DNA of 64,000 nucleotides from Ilex aquifolium. Taxonomy: Eukaryota > Streptophyta > Magnoliopsida > Aquifoliales > Aquifoliaceae. Location of the stretch: contig OX637391.1 of NCBI GenBank assembly GCA_951799425.1, positions 25,096,551 through 25,160,550 on the forward strand, written 5' to 3'. The notes under the pieces were generated by a model. It was not told the DNA's origin, searched no databases, and worked only from the letters and a program-made list of their open reading frames with translations. Of this stretch, positions 1-11,157 are shown one piece after another (positions within the stretch are counted from its first letter, which is position 1; each line of letters begins with the position of its first letter). The position numbers and the translations under genes were made by a program.

Positions 1-515
1 TGGTGACACGACTATTCCAGCACACATTCCCGGGTGAGCCTATCCCCAGTGGACCTCCACAACCCCCAGCTGGTCTGTCGACTTTAGCTCCTATGCCTTC
101 CATGACTGCTGAGGTGGACGACGACGACGACGAGTCTAAGTCTAAGGAGTTTGAGACTGAGGGGGAGGATGCTTTCAATGAGGAGGATGATTAGGAGGAC
201 TTTTGTACTTTGTTTCTTTTGATTTTAGGATGTACAATAGGGTTAGTTCATCGGCCTAGTAGAAGTGTCCTTAGGTTTTGGGCCGTTTTGTTTGAAACTT
301 GAACCCATTGTAAAAAAATTTTGAAAATGATCAATGAAATACCACAGTTGTTTTTTTTAATCATTGCCCAAAGCTATTTATGTAATTGTAATATGATTTT
401 TGGATTTTGAGTGTTTGGATGTTTTGATTGTATGGATGGATTTTGTTTTAGTTTATAGCTTGTGGTTTTTAAGTGAATGTTTGCTAGGGACTAGCAAAAC
501 TCAAGTTGGGGGGTG
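1..515 (+). mobile_element. 3' internal end of an LTR retrotransposon
   Basis: The window opens inside a + strand LTR retroelement. An open frame at 3-194 encodes the tail of a larger protein that starts outside the window. It has a proline-rich stretch followed by a run of Asp/Glu (DDDDDES, then EDAFNEEDD) and a stop; I cannot assign it to gag, pol or an extra ORF. A noncoding stretch follows. It ends in a purine-rich tract at about 505-515 (GTTGGGGGGTG), directly before the TG of the 3' LTR at 516, as expected for the plus-strand primer. A similar tail (acidic protein end, ACTAGCAAAA.., G-rich tract) recurs at 54,420-54,958 before another LTR, so both belong to related families. Confidence 0.7.
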
Positions 516-2211
516 TGATTAGCACAAAATATTGTATATTTTGTATGTTAATATGCCCCTTTATACTTGTTTTTGTTGTGACTTTGGTGAGAAATGCGTT
601 CAATCTTGTCATTAATGGAGTTTTGTGTAAATGCAGGTAAAAAGATGCAAATGGTTTGAGTTAGGCCCCCATTGAAGTGTTTGAAGTCAATGAAGATGAG
701 GGGATAGCTTAAATGAATGTTTAGAGGGTGAAGAAACCAAGGAAAATGCAGTTTGGATGAAAACCTTCCGAAAGGTTTTGCCTTGGTCTACCTATTCACT
801 GCCAAAACCTTCCGAAAGGTTTTGTCTACTGGAATGAACTTTTCGGAAGGTTTTGCTTACTGGTTTTCCATTTTAACTGTTCCTGCACAAACCTTCTAGA
901 AGGTTTGTGTCGACCTCCTGGAAGGTTTTGCCTAGACAGCCTACAACTCAAGCTCTGCCATTTGGGGGTCCCACCTACAATTCTCCCATTTGTCCCCTGA
1001 CATCCCTTACACATCTACAGGCCTCCCATCACCCATGCTTGTACTTTGAAGGCTTGGGCATTTATGAGGAGGAGAGAGAAGAGGAAGAGTTGGAAGATGC
1101 AGGCTAGGCCTGTCCTAGCCTGCCCAATGCATCCAATCAGCCCCCTTTTGATGTAAGGCCTGTCACACACCTAAGGAGCTCTCCATGGACGAAAATGTAT
1201 CATTTAATTTTGATTATTATTCAGCTGTATTGCATTGTAGAGAGAGAAACTCTAGGTAGAAGACATAGTTAGAGAGAGAAAGCTTAGATTTCATGCATTT
1301 CTTCCATCCATTTCACTTGTAATCCTCTGTAAGACTTGTGTAAGCTTCATTTAATGTCTTTAATGCCATTTATTACAAGTACATTGCAAGTTTAGTTCTC
1401 CATTTTGGTTTTCACCATTGTTGCAGGTAGTTTTCTTCATTTCAAGTTTTAAAATGGGTATTGAATATTTCCAGTCTTAGTTGAAGTTTTTATGCATTAA
1501 ACTAAACTCCAATCTTCATTTCTTTACAACATTTCTTCATTACATTTATGTTCTTGCTTTAAATATGAGTAGCTAAGCTTATAGTTGGCTAATCCAAGGG
1601 AGAATTCCTCTTAGGTATGTTATTTCAACTTATTTTCATTCCTCCTCGTAGTGTACGTTGATTCGGTTTGACTGGGTTGAGTATGGACATGGTTGTGAGT
1701 CTTTGATATCCTGTAGACTTGTCACGGGGTATGCTTGGATCCTCACCTCCATCTTAGTCTCTCGTTTCCCACGAATCAATAGAACATCTAGACACCATTG
1801 GAGGAAGATCTTGAGTTGATTTGGCATTCCCATTGGAATGACCTCTTCGGATTAGCCAACACTTGTTCCATTTCAATTCTATCACAAACACAAATCACCA
1901 AATTCAAACATCAAATATTTTTACACTTTTCATTTTTCACCCAAAATCACATTCAACACGATTCACCTCTTTCCCTGAGGAGACAACCTTGGAATATGAT
2001 TTCTAAGTAAAACACGACATTCAAAAGTCTCCCTACGCTTGGGGAGCACTTTTATTCACACACACATATTTCATTCATCTGTCATTATTCTGTTTTCCCC
2101 CATTTCTTGCATCATTCCGAGGGAGAGTGACACTCCCCTATCCCTATAAGCCATACACACATTGAGCGATGATGTCCGGAGATTAGGGCATACGACAGAA
2201 AACATCAAGCA
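516..2211 (+). mobile_element. 3' LTR of the left-edge retrotransposon
   Basis: It begins TGATTAGCACAAAATATTG right after the purine tract and ends ..AACATCAAGCA at 2,211, giving TG..CA termini and about 1.7 kb. The distal half is homologous to the solo LTR at 36,688-38,581 (for example the segment with GATTCGGTTTGACTGGGTTG). The proximal part is homologous to the LTR at 62,228-63,493. A cluster of near-palindromes of the type AACCTTCCGGAAGGTT lies at 760-930. The bases after it (AAAAG, 2,212-2,216) should be one copy of the target duplication; the other copy lies left of the window. The element interrupts a hAT transposase gene. Confidence 0.82.
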
Positions 2212-5125
2212 AAAAGCTATTTCGAAGTTCTTCCTCTTCAGTGCAATACCATTCAATGCAGCTGATAGTGGGCCTTACTATAAGTCAATGATTGACACTA
2301 TTACGGATGTAGGCCCAGGAATAAAGGGCCTACATGATATCAAATTAGTTGTTCTTATTTGAAGGAGAAGGTTCAAGAGCTCGACGTGTATATATCCTCG
2401 ATGAAGGTAAAATGGCCTCAGTATGGTTGCACAATCATATATGATGGGTGGAGTTCTAGAACAAAGAAACCCATTATCAATTTCATGAGTTATTGTGACT
2501 GTAGTATGATTTACCATACTTCAATTGATACCACCAACATTTCAAAAACTGTTGACTATATTTTCTCTCTTATGGATAAATTTGTTGATGAAGTTGGAGA
2601 AGAAAATGTAGTACATATAGTAACCGACAATGAGGCAAGCTTTAAAGCCGCTAGTAAGATGTTGATGGATAAAATGAAACATCTATTTTGGTCTCCTTGT
2701 GCAGCCCATTGTATCGATTTGATGCTAAAAAATATTGGTCATATGAAAGCAATCAAGGAGACCATAGATGATACTAAAACGATCACATCCTTTATCTACA
2801 ACAGTCTCAAAGTGGTGAACTTAATGAAGCAACATACCAGAGACAAAAGATTTATTGAGGCCAGGTATAACACGATTTGCCACTGAATTTATCGCCATTG
2901 AAAGTCTTATCCGTTATGAATCGGACTTGAAAAGAATGTGCACCACCGATAAATGGCGTGAGTTCAACAAAGACAAGAAGAGGAGAAAAACAAGAGATAT
3001 AGTCTCAAACCTTATTTTGACTGACCAATTTTGGAAGAAGGCTAGAGAAGTTCAATCCGTCATGGAGCCTCTTGTTAGGGTCTTAAAGGTAGTTGATTAA
3101 GAAAAAAAAACAACTTTATCAATTGTCTATGAGGCAATGGACAGGGCTAAACTAGTCATACAACATTCAATCAAAAATTGGAGGAAATACTGGGTCGTGA
3201 TTGACAAAAGATGGGAGACCCAATTGCACAGACACTTACATGCAGCAGGTAAAAGTATTTAAAAATATAAATTTTTCACTGTGTATTAGCTTGTAAAATA
3301 TTATAGTTTTCCACTAACTTACATTAAATTGTCAACAAATTTGCAGCTTATTTCTTAAATCCAGTTTTTCAGTATTCTAATCAATTTTCCAACCATCCTG
3401 AGGTAAGATCTGGTTTGAAAGAGGTTATTAAAATATTGGAACCATATTTGAATAAACAATCAAGGGAAATGAAAGAGGTATGACGATTTTTAAAAATATT
3501 TATTATAATATGTATATATATTGGTCGCATACGTAATACATTACACAATAAATTGCGGATCAAATTATATACTGACAGACATGACGAGTTTGGGAATGCA
3601 CTCACTAGGAAAGTTGTACATGCCTCCCTTCCAGGTTTATTATTTAAACTATATGTATTTTATTAAAGTATCATTTGTTACTCTTATGGACAAATAATAA
3701 TAGTGTACATTTTTTTTTGTAGCTGAATGGTGGATCAATTATGGTGAAGAAGCTCCCCATCTACAAAAAATTGTAGTCAAAGTCTTACGTCAAACATGTT
3801 CATCATCAGGGTGTGAAAGAAATTGGAGTACATAGTCGTTGATCCATACAAAACTTCGCAACCAATTGGCAATGAAAAAGCTACATAAGCTAGTTTTTGT
3901 GCACTACAATATGCGGTTGCGAGTTAGAAATTTGACGTATCAGCATGAAAATGATGATTTTTATAATCCAATTGATTTGAACTACATTTTTAATGATGAG
4001 GACATATTAGATGAGTGGATAAGAGAGGGAGAGGAACCAATTTTACCACCTGATAACTTAGGTTGGTTGGATGAAGGTATTTGTGACATTGAAGAAGGTG
4101 GAAGTGGACAAGATGCAGTTGATGAAGGTGACACTAATACGGGTCCAACATCTAGCAACTATGCCACTATCAGAAGATCTGGAAAAGATACGAGGCCAGC
4201 CAATAAGGGTAAAAAAGCTATGAGAATTTTTTTCAGTTCTAGTGATTCTTCTGATAATGATGATGATAATAATGTTGTTGATGCTTGTGGTGGTGGTGGT
4301 GGTAGTGGTAGTAATGATGATGATGATGCTAGTAATCATGGTGGAGATAATGATGAGGGCAACAAGAGTGGTGGTGGAGGGACTACTGGAGATGGTGGTG
4401 ATACTCAGCTAGCTGGCGATATGTCATGGGCACAAGGGCAAGACAATTATTATGCCACATAGGATACAGACCATGAATATCGACCAGGGGCAATAAAACA
4501 ACAGAGGAATTTAAACTCTTCCATTGGTGATGATTATTCCAATAGACGCCACCATCATTCACTTGGTCGTCAAGATATTGATGATCATATGCAAAGTTTG
4601 GGATTGACATCACATGAAGGATACATGCCTTACGGACATCATCAAAGTATTGGTATAGAATATAGCTATGCACATGGATCATATGGATATGATATCCCTT
4701 CGCAGCTTGTGAGGTCTACTAGTACTAATAGTGCTGGACATTATGGCCATCGCCCTACGCATCTTGAGAGATCTACTAGTACTAGTACTGGTGGCTACTA
4801 TGATCGTGTTGCAAGGAGACATCATGATGGATCTTCTAACACGACATCAGATAGTGTCAACTTTTATGGATATGATCAGTCTTCTGCTAGTAGTGGCTGT
4901 GAATATCGTGATTTTGGGTACTATCAACATGGGAACCAGCCAGTATAACCTCCACAGTCACACTACTTTGATTATGGGTCATCTAGCCAATCAACTCAAC
5001 CAACCCAATCAGACCCATATTCACACTTGTACTCTTATCCCTATGGTGGACAGTATCATAATTTGTATTATCTTAGAGACAATAACGACAATTTTGAGAC
5101 TCATCGTCATTCAATGTGGCAATGA
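2212..5125 (+). pseudogene. hAT-superfamily transposase pseudogene (DUF659/hAT dimerisation type)
   Basis: The order of conserved blocks is that of plant hAT transposases. An N-terminal remnant (AISKFFLFSAIPFNAADSG) is followed by the catalytic core with the DGWSS block (about 2,440), VTDNEASFKAA and WSPCAAHCIDLML (about 2,620-2,730). The C-terminal hAT dimerisation block TCSSSGCERNW is at about 3,798-3,826. Three short introns are visible, at about 3,248-3,345, 3,478-3,550 and 3,634-3,722. The C-terminus is a Gly/Asp/Ser/His/Tyr-rich tail ending MWQ-stop at 5,123-5,125. Breaks: a frameshift near 2,330-2,350, another near 2,840-2,870, and in-frame stops at 3,833 (expected Trp), 4,460 and 4,946. 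The BED zinc finger is missing because the left LTR element sits at the 5' side. Non-functional. Confidence 0.85.
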
Positions 5126-5430
5126 TTATGGCTCAATATGTTCCTAAATGCCTACGTTGAACATTGATAATGATAATTATTTTTTATAGCGATTTTATGT
5201 TTCATTTTAATTATGTTTAATGTGTTTTTGGATATATTGTGGACATATGATGCATGAATGATGATGTTTATATTTTAAGAATTTTCTATAATTTTTTCAA
5301 ATTCTTTTGGAGCTTTTATCTTGTATTTTGAGCGTATCGGCCGATACCGCGTTGCGACGCCGTGATCGATGTGTATCAGCACCCTCCGAGTCGATGGCTG
5401 ATACTGCGACTTTGAACCATGCACCAAATT
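5126..5430 (+). mobile_element. 3' noncoding end of the hAT element
   Basis: AT-rich trailer after the transposase stop. It is followed at about 5,330-5,425 by a GC-richer block with self-complementary pieces (GTATCGGCCGATAC) and GTATCAGC/GGCTGATAC. Such subterminal blocks are common at hAT ends. I could not fix the exact terminus or target duplication because the other end is outside the window. Confidence 0.45.
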
Positions 5431-6921
5431 GACTATGTATTTTTTTTTTTTTTGGACATGTCTGTGTTTGTGTATTTTATGAGTTGCTACTATTTGATCA
5501 AATGGTTCTTTAGTTCATTGGAGGGATTGGTTTTCTATGATGTTTATGACAACTTGATTGAGAGAAATAGGTAGTGGTGGTTTTACTTCTTGCCTTTCCT
5601 TTTTTTATTAGATTATTTCGGGCATCTACCCAAAAAAACCCACCTGTCAATCTTTCCCAAAAGTCACTCTTGGCGTAATTGGTTAAGTGGTATTATCTTT
5701 TTAGTTTTGTTTGTTTAGCTTTGTGAAATATTGTTGAATATTGAATTAGTAATAGTGTTATTAAATGCCGATGAGCTTTTTTCCAAGTTGATTTTCTGTA
5801 CCGATGAATGCATATGACATTCTTAGTATTCTTGAGTTGAATTGGGCTGGTGTTTATGTCATTGTTTCATTAATGGGGCATGATTTTCTTTTCTTTTCTT
5901 TTCTTCTCTTCCTTTGTGGCTTATTTGTATGGTTCATTTATACTTTGAGTTTACTTAAAGTATGAAGTTATTAACAACAACTCACAGTTTTTGTGTCATT
6001 GTAGTTTTTGGTGATATATGCACACTCCTTATCCAACAATGATGGGTTGGGTTGTTATTTTTATTAAATTTTTTTTGGGTTTGGGTTTGAGTTTGAATTA
6101 GTTGAAGGGTTTGAGTTTGAGTTAATGATTGAAGGATATGTTATGCGATTGACTTTGAATTAAATGATTGAAGGATATGTTATGCGATTGATTTTGAGTT
6201 AGAGGCTTCATTGTTGAGTATTGTGTTTCTCTCATGCTCCCTCCCTCTTTGTCTCTCTCCCCCTCTCTCTACCTCACACACTCCCAAAGCACAGACGCAC
6301 AAATCACAGCCATATGCAGAAACACACAACCATATTTGTCGGGTTTTGTTAATTGCAGGATTATTTTGATGAAATTTGAAAGTTGTATTTTGTTCATGTT
6401 AGGGTTTTGTGTGTTTTGATCTAATTGAATGTTAGGATTTTGTTAATGGTATGATATTGGGTGTTAATTTCATGAAATTTGGATTAAACTGAAATTAGGT
6501 GTATATGTGGGTGGGGTTTGGGTATGGAATTTGATTTTGTATTGCTTTTTAGGAGTTTTTGTGCTCAGTTACTTGCTCATTACTAGGAGCGAATCTCTCT
6601 TTTTATCTTTTTTTTTTTTTCCAGTTTAGCGAATCTCTTTTTTTTTTGTACATCTTTTCCCATGGACTTATCAAATTTGTGGAGTTTATAGATTGTTCCC
6701 TTTATTGCTTTATTGAGTGGCTGAAGTTCAGAATGCATCTATTTAAAGTTAATTTTCACTTTCAACAACCTTTATGCATGTAATTTGTTTCTTAGTCAAC
6801 TCGGAATCATGTGTTTGGTTATATTTGTAGAGATCTTACACGGCGTCTTGATTCATCTGTCATATGCTACTGTGTTTGGGGTATTGAAAGCCTGAGATGA
6901 CTTTTGCTTCTTTTGTGCAAG
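5431..6921. other. AT-rich intergenic DNA, no gene seen
   Basis: No long or conserved reading frame on either strand. A 42-bp segment (GATTGAAGGATATG.. GCGATTGA) is tandemly duplicated around 6,126-6,196. A CT-rich stretch at 6,230-6,290 resembles plant 5' UTR or core-promoter pyrimidine tracts and could precede the candidate exons at 6,922, but no start codon with a usable frame follows. Confidence 0.4.
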
Positions 6922-7000
6922 GAATGAAGTTTCTCGAGACCGACGTAGGAAAAGGTGGCAAAACCAAATAGTTGCTAACGTTAAGAAAGATAGTTGTATT
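6922..7000 (+). CDS. Candidate internal exon, unidentified gene
   Basis: An acceptor (TTGTGCAAG) and a consensus donor (GTGAGT) flank 79 bp. These read in one open frame with basic, protein-like content (RDRRRKRWQNQIVANVKK). It ends in phase 0, which matches the next candidate exon at 7,940. I do not recognise the protein family. It may be an exon of a real small gene, or a gene fragment carried by a transposon. Confidence 0.3.
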
Positions 7001-7939
7001 GTGAGTATGACTTTGTTCTTATTGCCTTATTATAATGTTGGTAAAGATACTTATAAATAAGTTATACATGTGAATGTTTGTAATTCAATGTCCCCACCTT
7101 CCTCTTTTAGTGTTTTTCAGTGCTAAAATTATGCAATTCATTTGGAATTTTCTATTCTTCACCTTTTTTATTATTTCAAACATGTGTCAGTTTGAATTTC
7201 GATGGATTCTTTTAAAATCCTTAATTACGAATCTTTTTAAATTCGATTCTTGGATTAAAATTTGATTATTGGATTAATGGTTGTTTTGAGATTCTTCTTT
7301 GATGCTTATTATTCATGCAATTATTTTTTGCAAAACTCTAGGCATTTGAAGTTTGTCCCATTTGTAATTCAATGTGAACACCTATTATGTGAACTAAAAT
7401 AATGAAAATGTTCTTTGGTTCTGTGGTAACTTGACAAATCATAACTACTCTGACAATTTGAGCTTTGTTTTCTTTTAACTAATGTTGTTTGTGATTATTT
7501 AATTTTTTCGTGATTTTGTGTTTGGCTTGAATCTTAGGGGGATTGTTAAGTGTTCATTAGTTTCAATAATTTGTTTGAGAAGTTCAATATTGTATTGAGT
7601 ACATTGCTTTTTGTGTACAGTGGTTGTGATCTTGATATATTGATGACTTGAATTGGGTAGATTTCTTTTCTTTTCTTTTTTGAAGATTGTAGTGGATTAT
7701 ATGGAGGGATTAGGTAGATTACTTTGTGGATCGCCCATTCCTATGACTGTTAGGTATAAAATGTGTTATATGTACATAAATATGCTTATGTATTGTGTAT
7801 TGTTTATTTGTATTGTGTCTCATGCATAAACTCATGATGTTTTTTACTGACATCTTTCTCACTGCCATCTTGCATTTGTTTTTTGGTTTTTCTGTTGCAA
7901 CACTTAGTATGCGCTAATATGGAGTTATTATAGGAATAG

Positions 7940-8044
7940 AGTCGGGAAGACTTGAGGAAAGAGGCTCAAAAGAGTAAAGGCGATCTCACGGTCAATCTTT
8001 CTTCTTACGCTATGCTCGGCTTGGCGATAGGTTTACATAACCAG
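7940..8044 (+). CDS. Candidate internal exon, unidentified gene
   Basis: 105 bp between an AATAG acceptor and a CAG|GTTTTG donor, exactly 35 codons in phase 0, with the motif LTVNLSSYAMLGLAIGLHNQ. Phase matches the candidate exon ending at 7,000. A third piece after a TTTTAG acceptor at 8,839 stays open for about 30 codons in the same phase and could end the gene. The family is not recognised. If real, this would be a short + strand gene at about 6.2-9.0 kb; transcript data would decide. Confidence 0.3.
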
Positions 8045-9459
8045 GTTTTGTTCTCTCTGTCTCTATGTGTATTTTTTTTGTTCTACTGTCAGATCTTGCT
8101 ATATGGATGCGGATGCGTGTTTTTGCTGTATGTGACTTTTCAATAGGTAAGTTTGGTAAATGTGTGTTTTTGCTATTGTTTTTTGAATTCACATATAGTT
8201 TTTATCAATGTGAATATGTATCCACCCACCCCTCCCCCTCATTTTTGGCACTAAACTAGAATGCAGATTGTAGTTGTCTATTTTATTGTGATAGTGATGT
8301 ATGTATTTGTATTTAGTCGTACCACATTGTTGTGCAATGAACAAAATGATTATTGATTTAACTAAAAGATTCAAGCATATATTTTAGGGATAGTAAAGAA
8401 ATAGGAAGGAAGATTCAATTCTCATTTGAAGTTCAACTCTATTAGATGTGCAATGAACCTAAATGGTCAAAGTGAAGTTCAACTCTATTAGATGTGCACG
8501 TATGATTTTTTTTTTCCAAAATAATTCTCGTTCTCTAATTTTTTTGGCTTCAATCTGGTCCTCTCTAGCCATTGTGACTAGAAAAAATATTGCTTAACAT
8601 TATCATTTTGAAATAATGAAGTTAATTGCCATAGTAATGCCAACCATGTGTATGGAGAACTTAACACTATTTTTTACCTTGGTTTTTTGTTTTGCTGTTA
8701 AAAGTTGATGAGTATATGGTAATATGTTTCGTTTATAAAACTTGTACAAAACTGCATTATTTCAATATATTATAGTATAATGTTAGAACTATTGATTAAT
8801 GATCTCTTTGCTTAAAGACACCGAGTACTGAATTTTAGATTTTTGTGAATATTATGCGGCAAAGACTTCATCAATTGGACCTGTATGGATTTGGGCAAGA
8901 TTTTCTCTTCAAAAGCCAATGGAAGCTCATATCTTGAAAGCGACACAACTACTATTGAATAGTTGTTTCTATTCGATTATGATTATGTAAAACTGCTATT
9001 TATTTTTATTCTAATTTCACGCAGTTTTTTTAAGTCTATAATGAAGCTATGTCGCGTATAATTCATATTTAAAATGTTTCTTCTTAGTGACTAGTTTTTT
9101 ATTCTTACTTTTTTTTAGGAAAGATTAAGGTGTTTGTTCCGAGTTTTGAAATTTGATTGTGTTGATGTTGGGAATGTATGAAAACGAGTTTTGTGGCTTA
9201 AAAAAGTTTATTTTTATTGTGTTTGGTTTATTATATGTTTTTGGATTTAATTATGCAATAAATTAGAAATTTGGGCATCAATGCTTTGGGAAATAGTTAA
9301 AGATTGAGTTATCGTAGTTCAGAGAAGAAAAAAGATTAGGTTGTCCAACATCAACAATTATTTAAGGTTTTTTGTTTGTCACGTAGTGCCTTTAGTCATG
9401 AGCAACTGCTAGCTATGTCATAGCTATGATTATGAGCGATATAAATACAAATAAGTATG
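8045..9459. other. AT-rich intergenic DNA
   Basis: Low-complexity AT-rich sequence. It contains a local duplication (GAAGTTCAACTCTATTAGAT occurs at about 8,427 and 8,473) and the possible last exon at 8,839 mentioned with the candidate gene. No conserved protein or RNA gene was recognised. Confidence 0.4.
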
Positions 9460-9467
9460 ATTGTAAG

Positions 9468-10117
9468 CTATGAAGCACGGATACGGATACGGCGATACGG
9501 GATACGGCGATACGGATACGGCGATACGGCAAAACTTAAAAAAATAGGATACGGATACGGCCAAGATACGGTTATAATAAAATATTTTTATTATTTTTAT
9601 TATTTTCAACCAACTTAATACTTATATATTTTGGTAGTTCTTTAACATATAATAAGAAAAATTAGTAATTCTTTTTAGTTTCAAGAAAATATATATCGTA
9701 TCGCTGTGGTATATTCACAAAGTGAAGTGACAAATTAAAGGAATCAAAGCTAATATTTACCTAGTATTTAGAAGTAATTTTGCTAAAATTATAATGTAAT
9801 AACTTTATTTTATACTCTTTTGACATGTAATTTTAGATAATACTTAAAAAACACTCATGTACCTTTGAAGTAATATGAATTTGTTGTTAATGTATTGTAT
9901 GGTATGTAAATTCGAAAAGAGATGTTAAAAGTTCAACTAAAATATTATATATGTTGGTCGACTACAAAAGTATCCGTGAAGTATCCTAATATTTAATTAT
10001 TATCGGATACGTAGAAGGTGTATCCGATACGTATCGGACGAGTATCCGACGAGTATCGTATCCGTAAAGTATCCGATACGGATACGTCAACCTCAACGAA
10101 GTATCCGTGCTTCATAG
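9468..10117. mobile_element. Non-autonomous TIR element (MITE-like), 650 bp
   Basis: Perfect terminal inverted repeats: CTATGAAGCACGGATAC at the left end and its reverse complement GTATCCGTGCTTCATAG at the right end. They are flanked by a perfect direct repeat ATTGTAAG at 9,460-9,467 and 10,118-10,125. An 8-bp target duplication points to a hAT-type transposase; if the shared G is counted it would be 9 bp and Mutator-like. Both subterminal regions are built of short GATACGG / CCGATAC units in opposite orientation, so the ends can fold on each other. The middle is AT-rich and noncoding. Confidence 0.88.
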
Positions 10118-10125
10118 ATTGTAAG

Positions 10126-10978
10126 TATTGTAGATATGTTTAGATTTTTTTATACTCTTATTTTTAGAGGAAATTATGTTGACATTTTTGAAAAATGGAA
10201 GAGACTAACTTGATTTCAATTTTTTATATTAGAGCAAATGAAGTAAAAACTATTTTAAATTGACGGTTTGTTTTAAATTGCAAAGTGTCTTTAGGAAGTG
10301 TAGTATTATTCGAGTTTTAATTTAATTTTTCGTTACGCAGGTACAGACAATTACTAATTAGCTAATAATTCATATCAAAATCATGCAATATTCATGGCTA
10401 ATCACCTTCCGTCTAAATTTGTTATTAACTTTGACGAAAAACATCATGTGTACATTACATAAATTAAAAATTATGATAGTTAAGACAATATGGGTGCACT
10501 TCACATGAGACTTTTGTTAAAATTAACGATAAATTTGGACAAAAGATCACACAGTCAAATTACATAATTAAAAAATTAAATTGATACAAAAAATAGTTTT
10601 TTTTGGTGGTTTGGGGGGGTGGTTTAAGACATGGTTTAGGGCCCAACTCCCCCCCCAAAAAAAAAAAAAAGGGACCTAAACCGGACCGTTAAGACTTAAG
10701 ACTGACAAACAAGACAACTGTTACCGTCTGAAGCAACGCGGTAACTTCAGCGACTCGGATATCCTTGAATTGCAGACATCGAAGACGCCTCGAATCTTCG
10801 TTTCCGCTTATTGTTGGTCTCCCAAATCTATCTTAGACTTCCAAAGACTCGATCGTTTTATGTAATTCATCATCATCTATCCTCGGCCGTAATTTATAAA
10901 CAACACGCTCGTCTTATATACAATCGTCGGACCCAACGAATCATTTGCGGTCTACTCTGTACAGCTTCAATCTAATCG
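10126..10978 (+). promoter_or_regulatory. Upstream region and 5' leader of IRE1
   Basis: AT-rich to about 10,600, then a G-run/C-run inverted pair (GGTTTGGGGGGGTGG .. CTCCCCCCCC) and an A-tract at 10,609-10,672. A more GC-balanced leader follows at about 10,690-10,978 before the ATG at 10,979. No canonical TATA position or ER-stress element could be assigned with confidence. Confidence 0.45.
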
Positions 10979-11157
10979 ATGAAACACCATTTTATCCATC
11001 TATTATCCATTTTATTGATCTTATCTGTGTTTTCGGGATCAGCCAGCGACGTTTCGAGCTCAGCAATTGCCAAGATACCATTTCAGGGTTTGATTGGGAA
11101 CGATTTCAGTAGCTTTGATCGATCACCTGGTAGGAGGTCTCTCTTGTCACATTCAAA
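10979..11157 (+). CDS. IRE1: IRE1 exon 1: signal peptide and start of lumenal domain
   Basis: The ATG opens a hydrophobic signal sequence (MKHHFIHLLSILLILSVFSG) followed by a Ser-rich stretch and GRRSLLSHS. The donor GTGAGT begins at 11,158 and leaves two bases of a codon, completed by exon 2 to give Asn. No upstream in-frame ATG extends it. Confidence 0.92.

Noticed and set aside
4058..4339. Ile/Thr-rich frame on the minus strand
   Set aside because: Antisense shadow of the GAT/GGT low-complexity tail of the hAT transposase.
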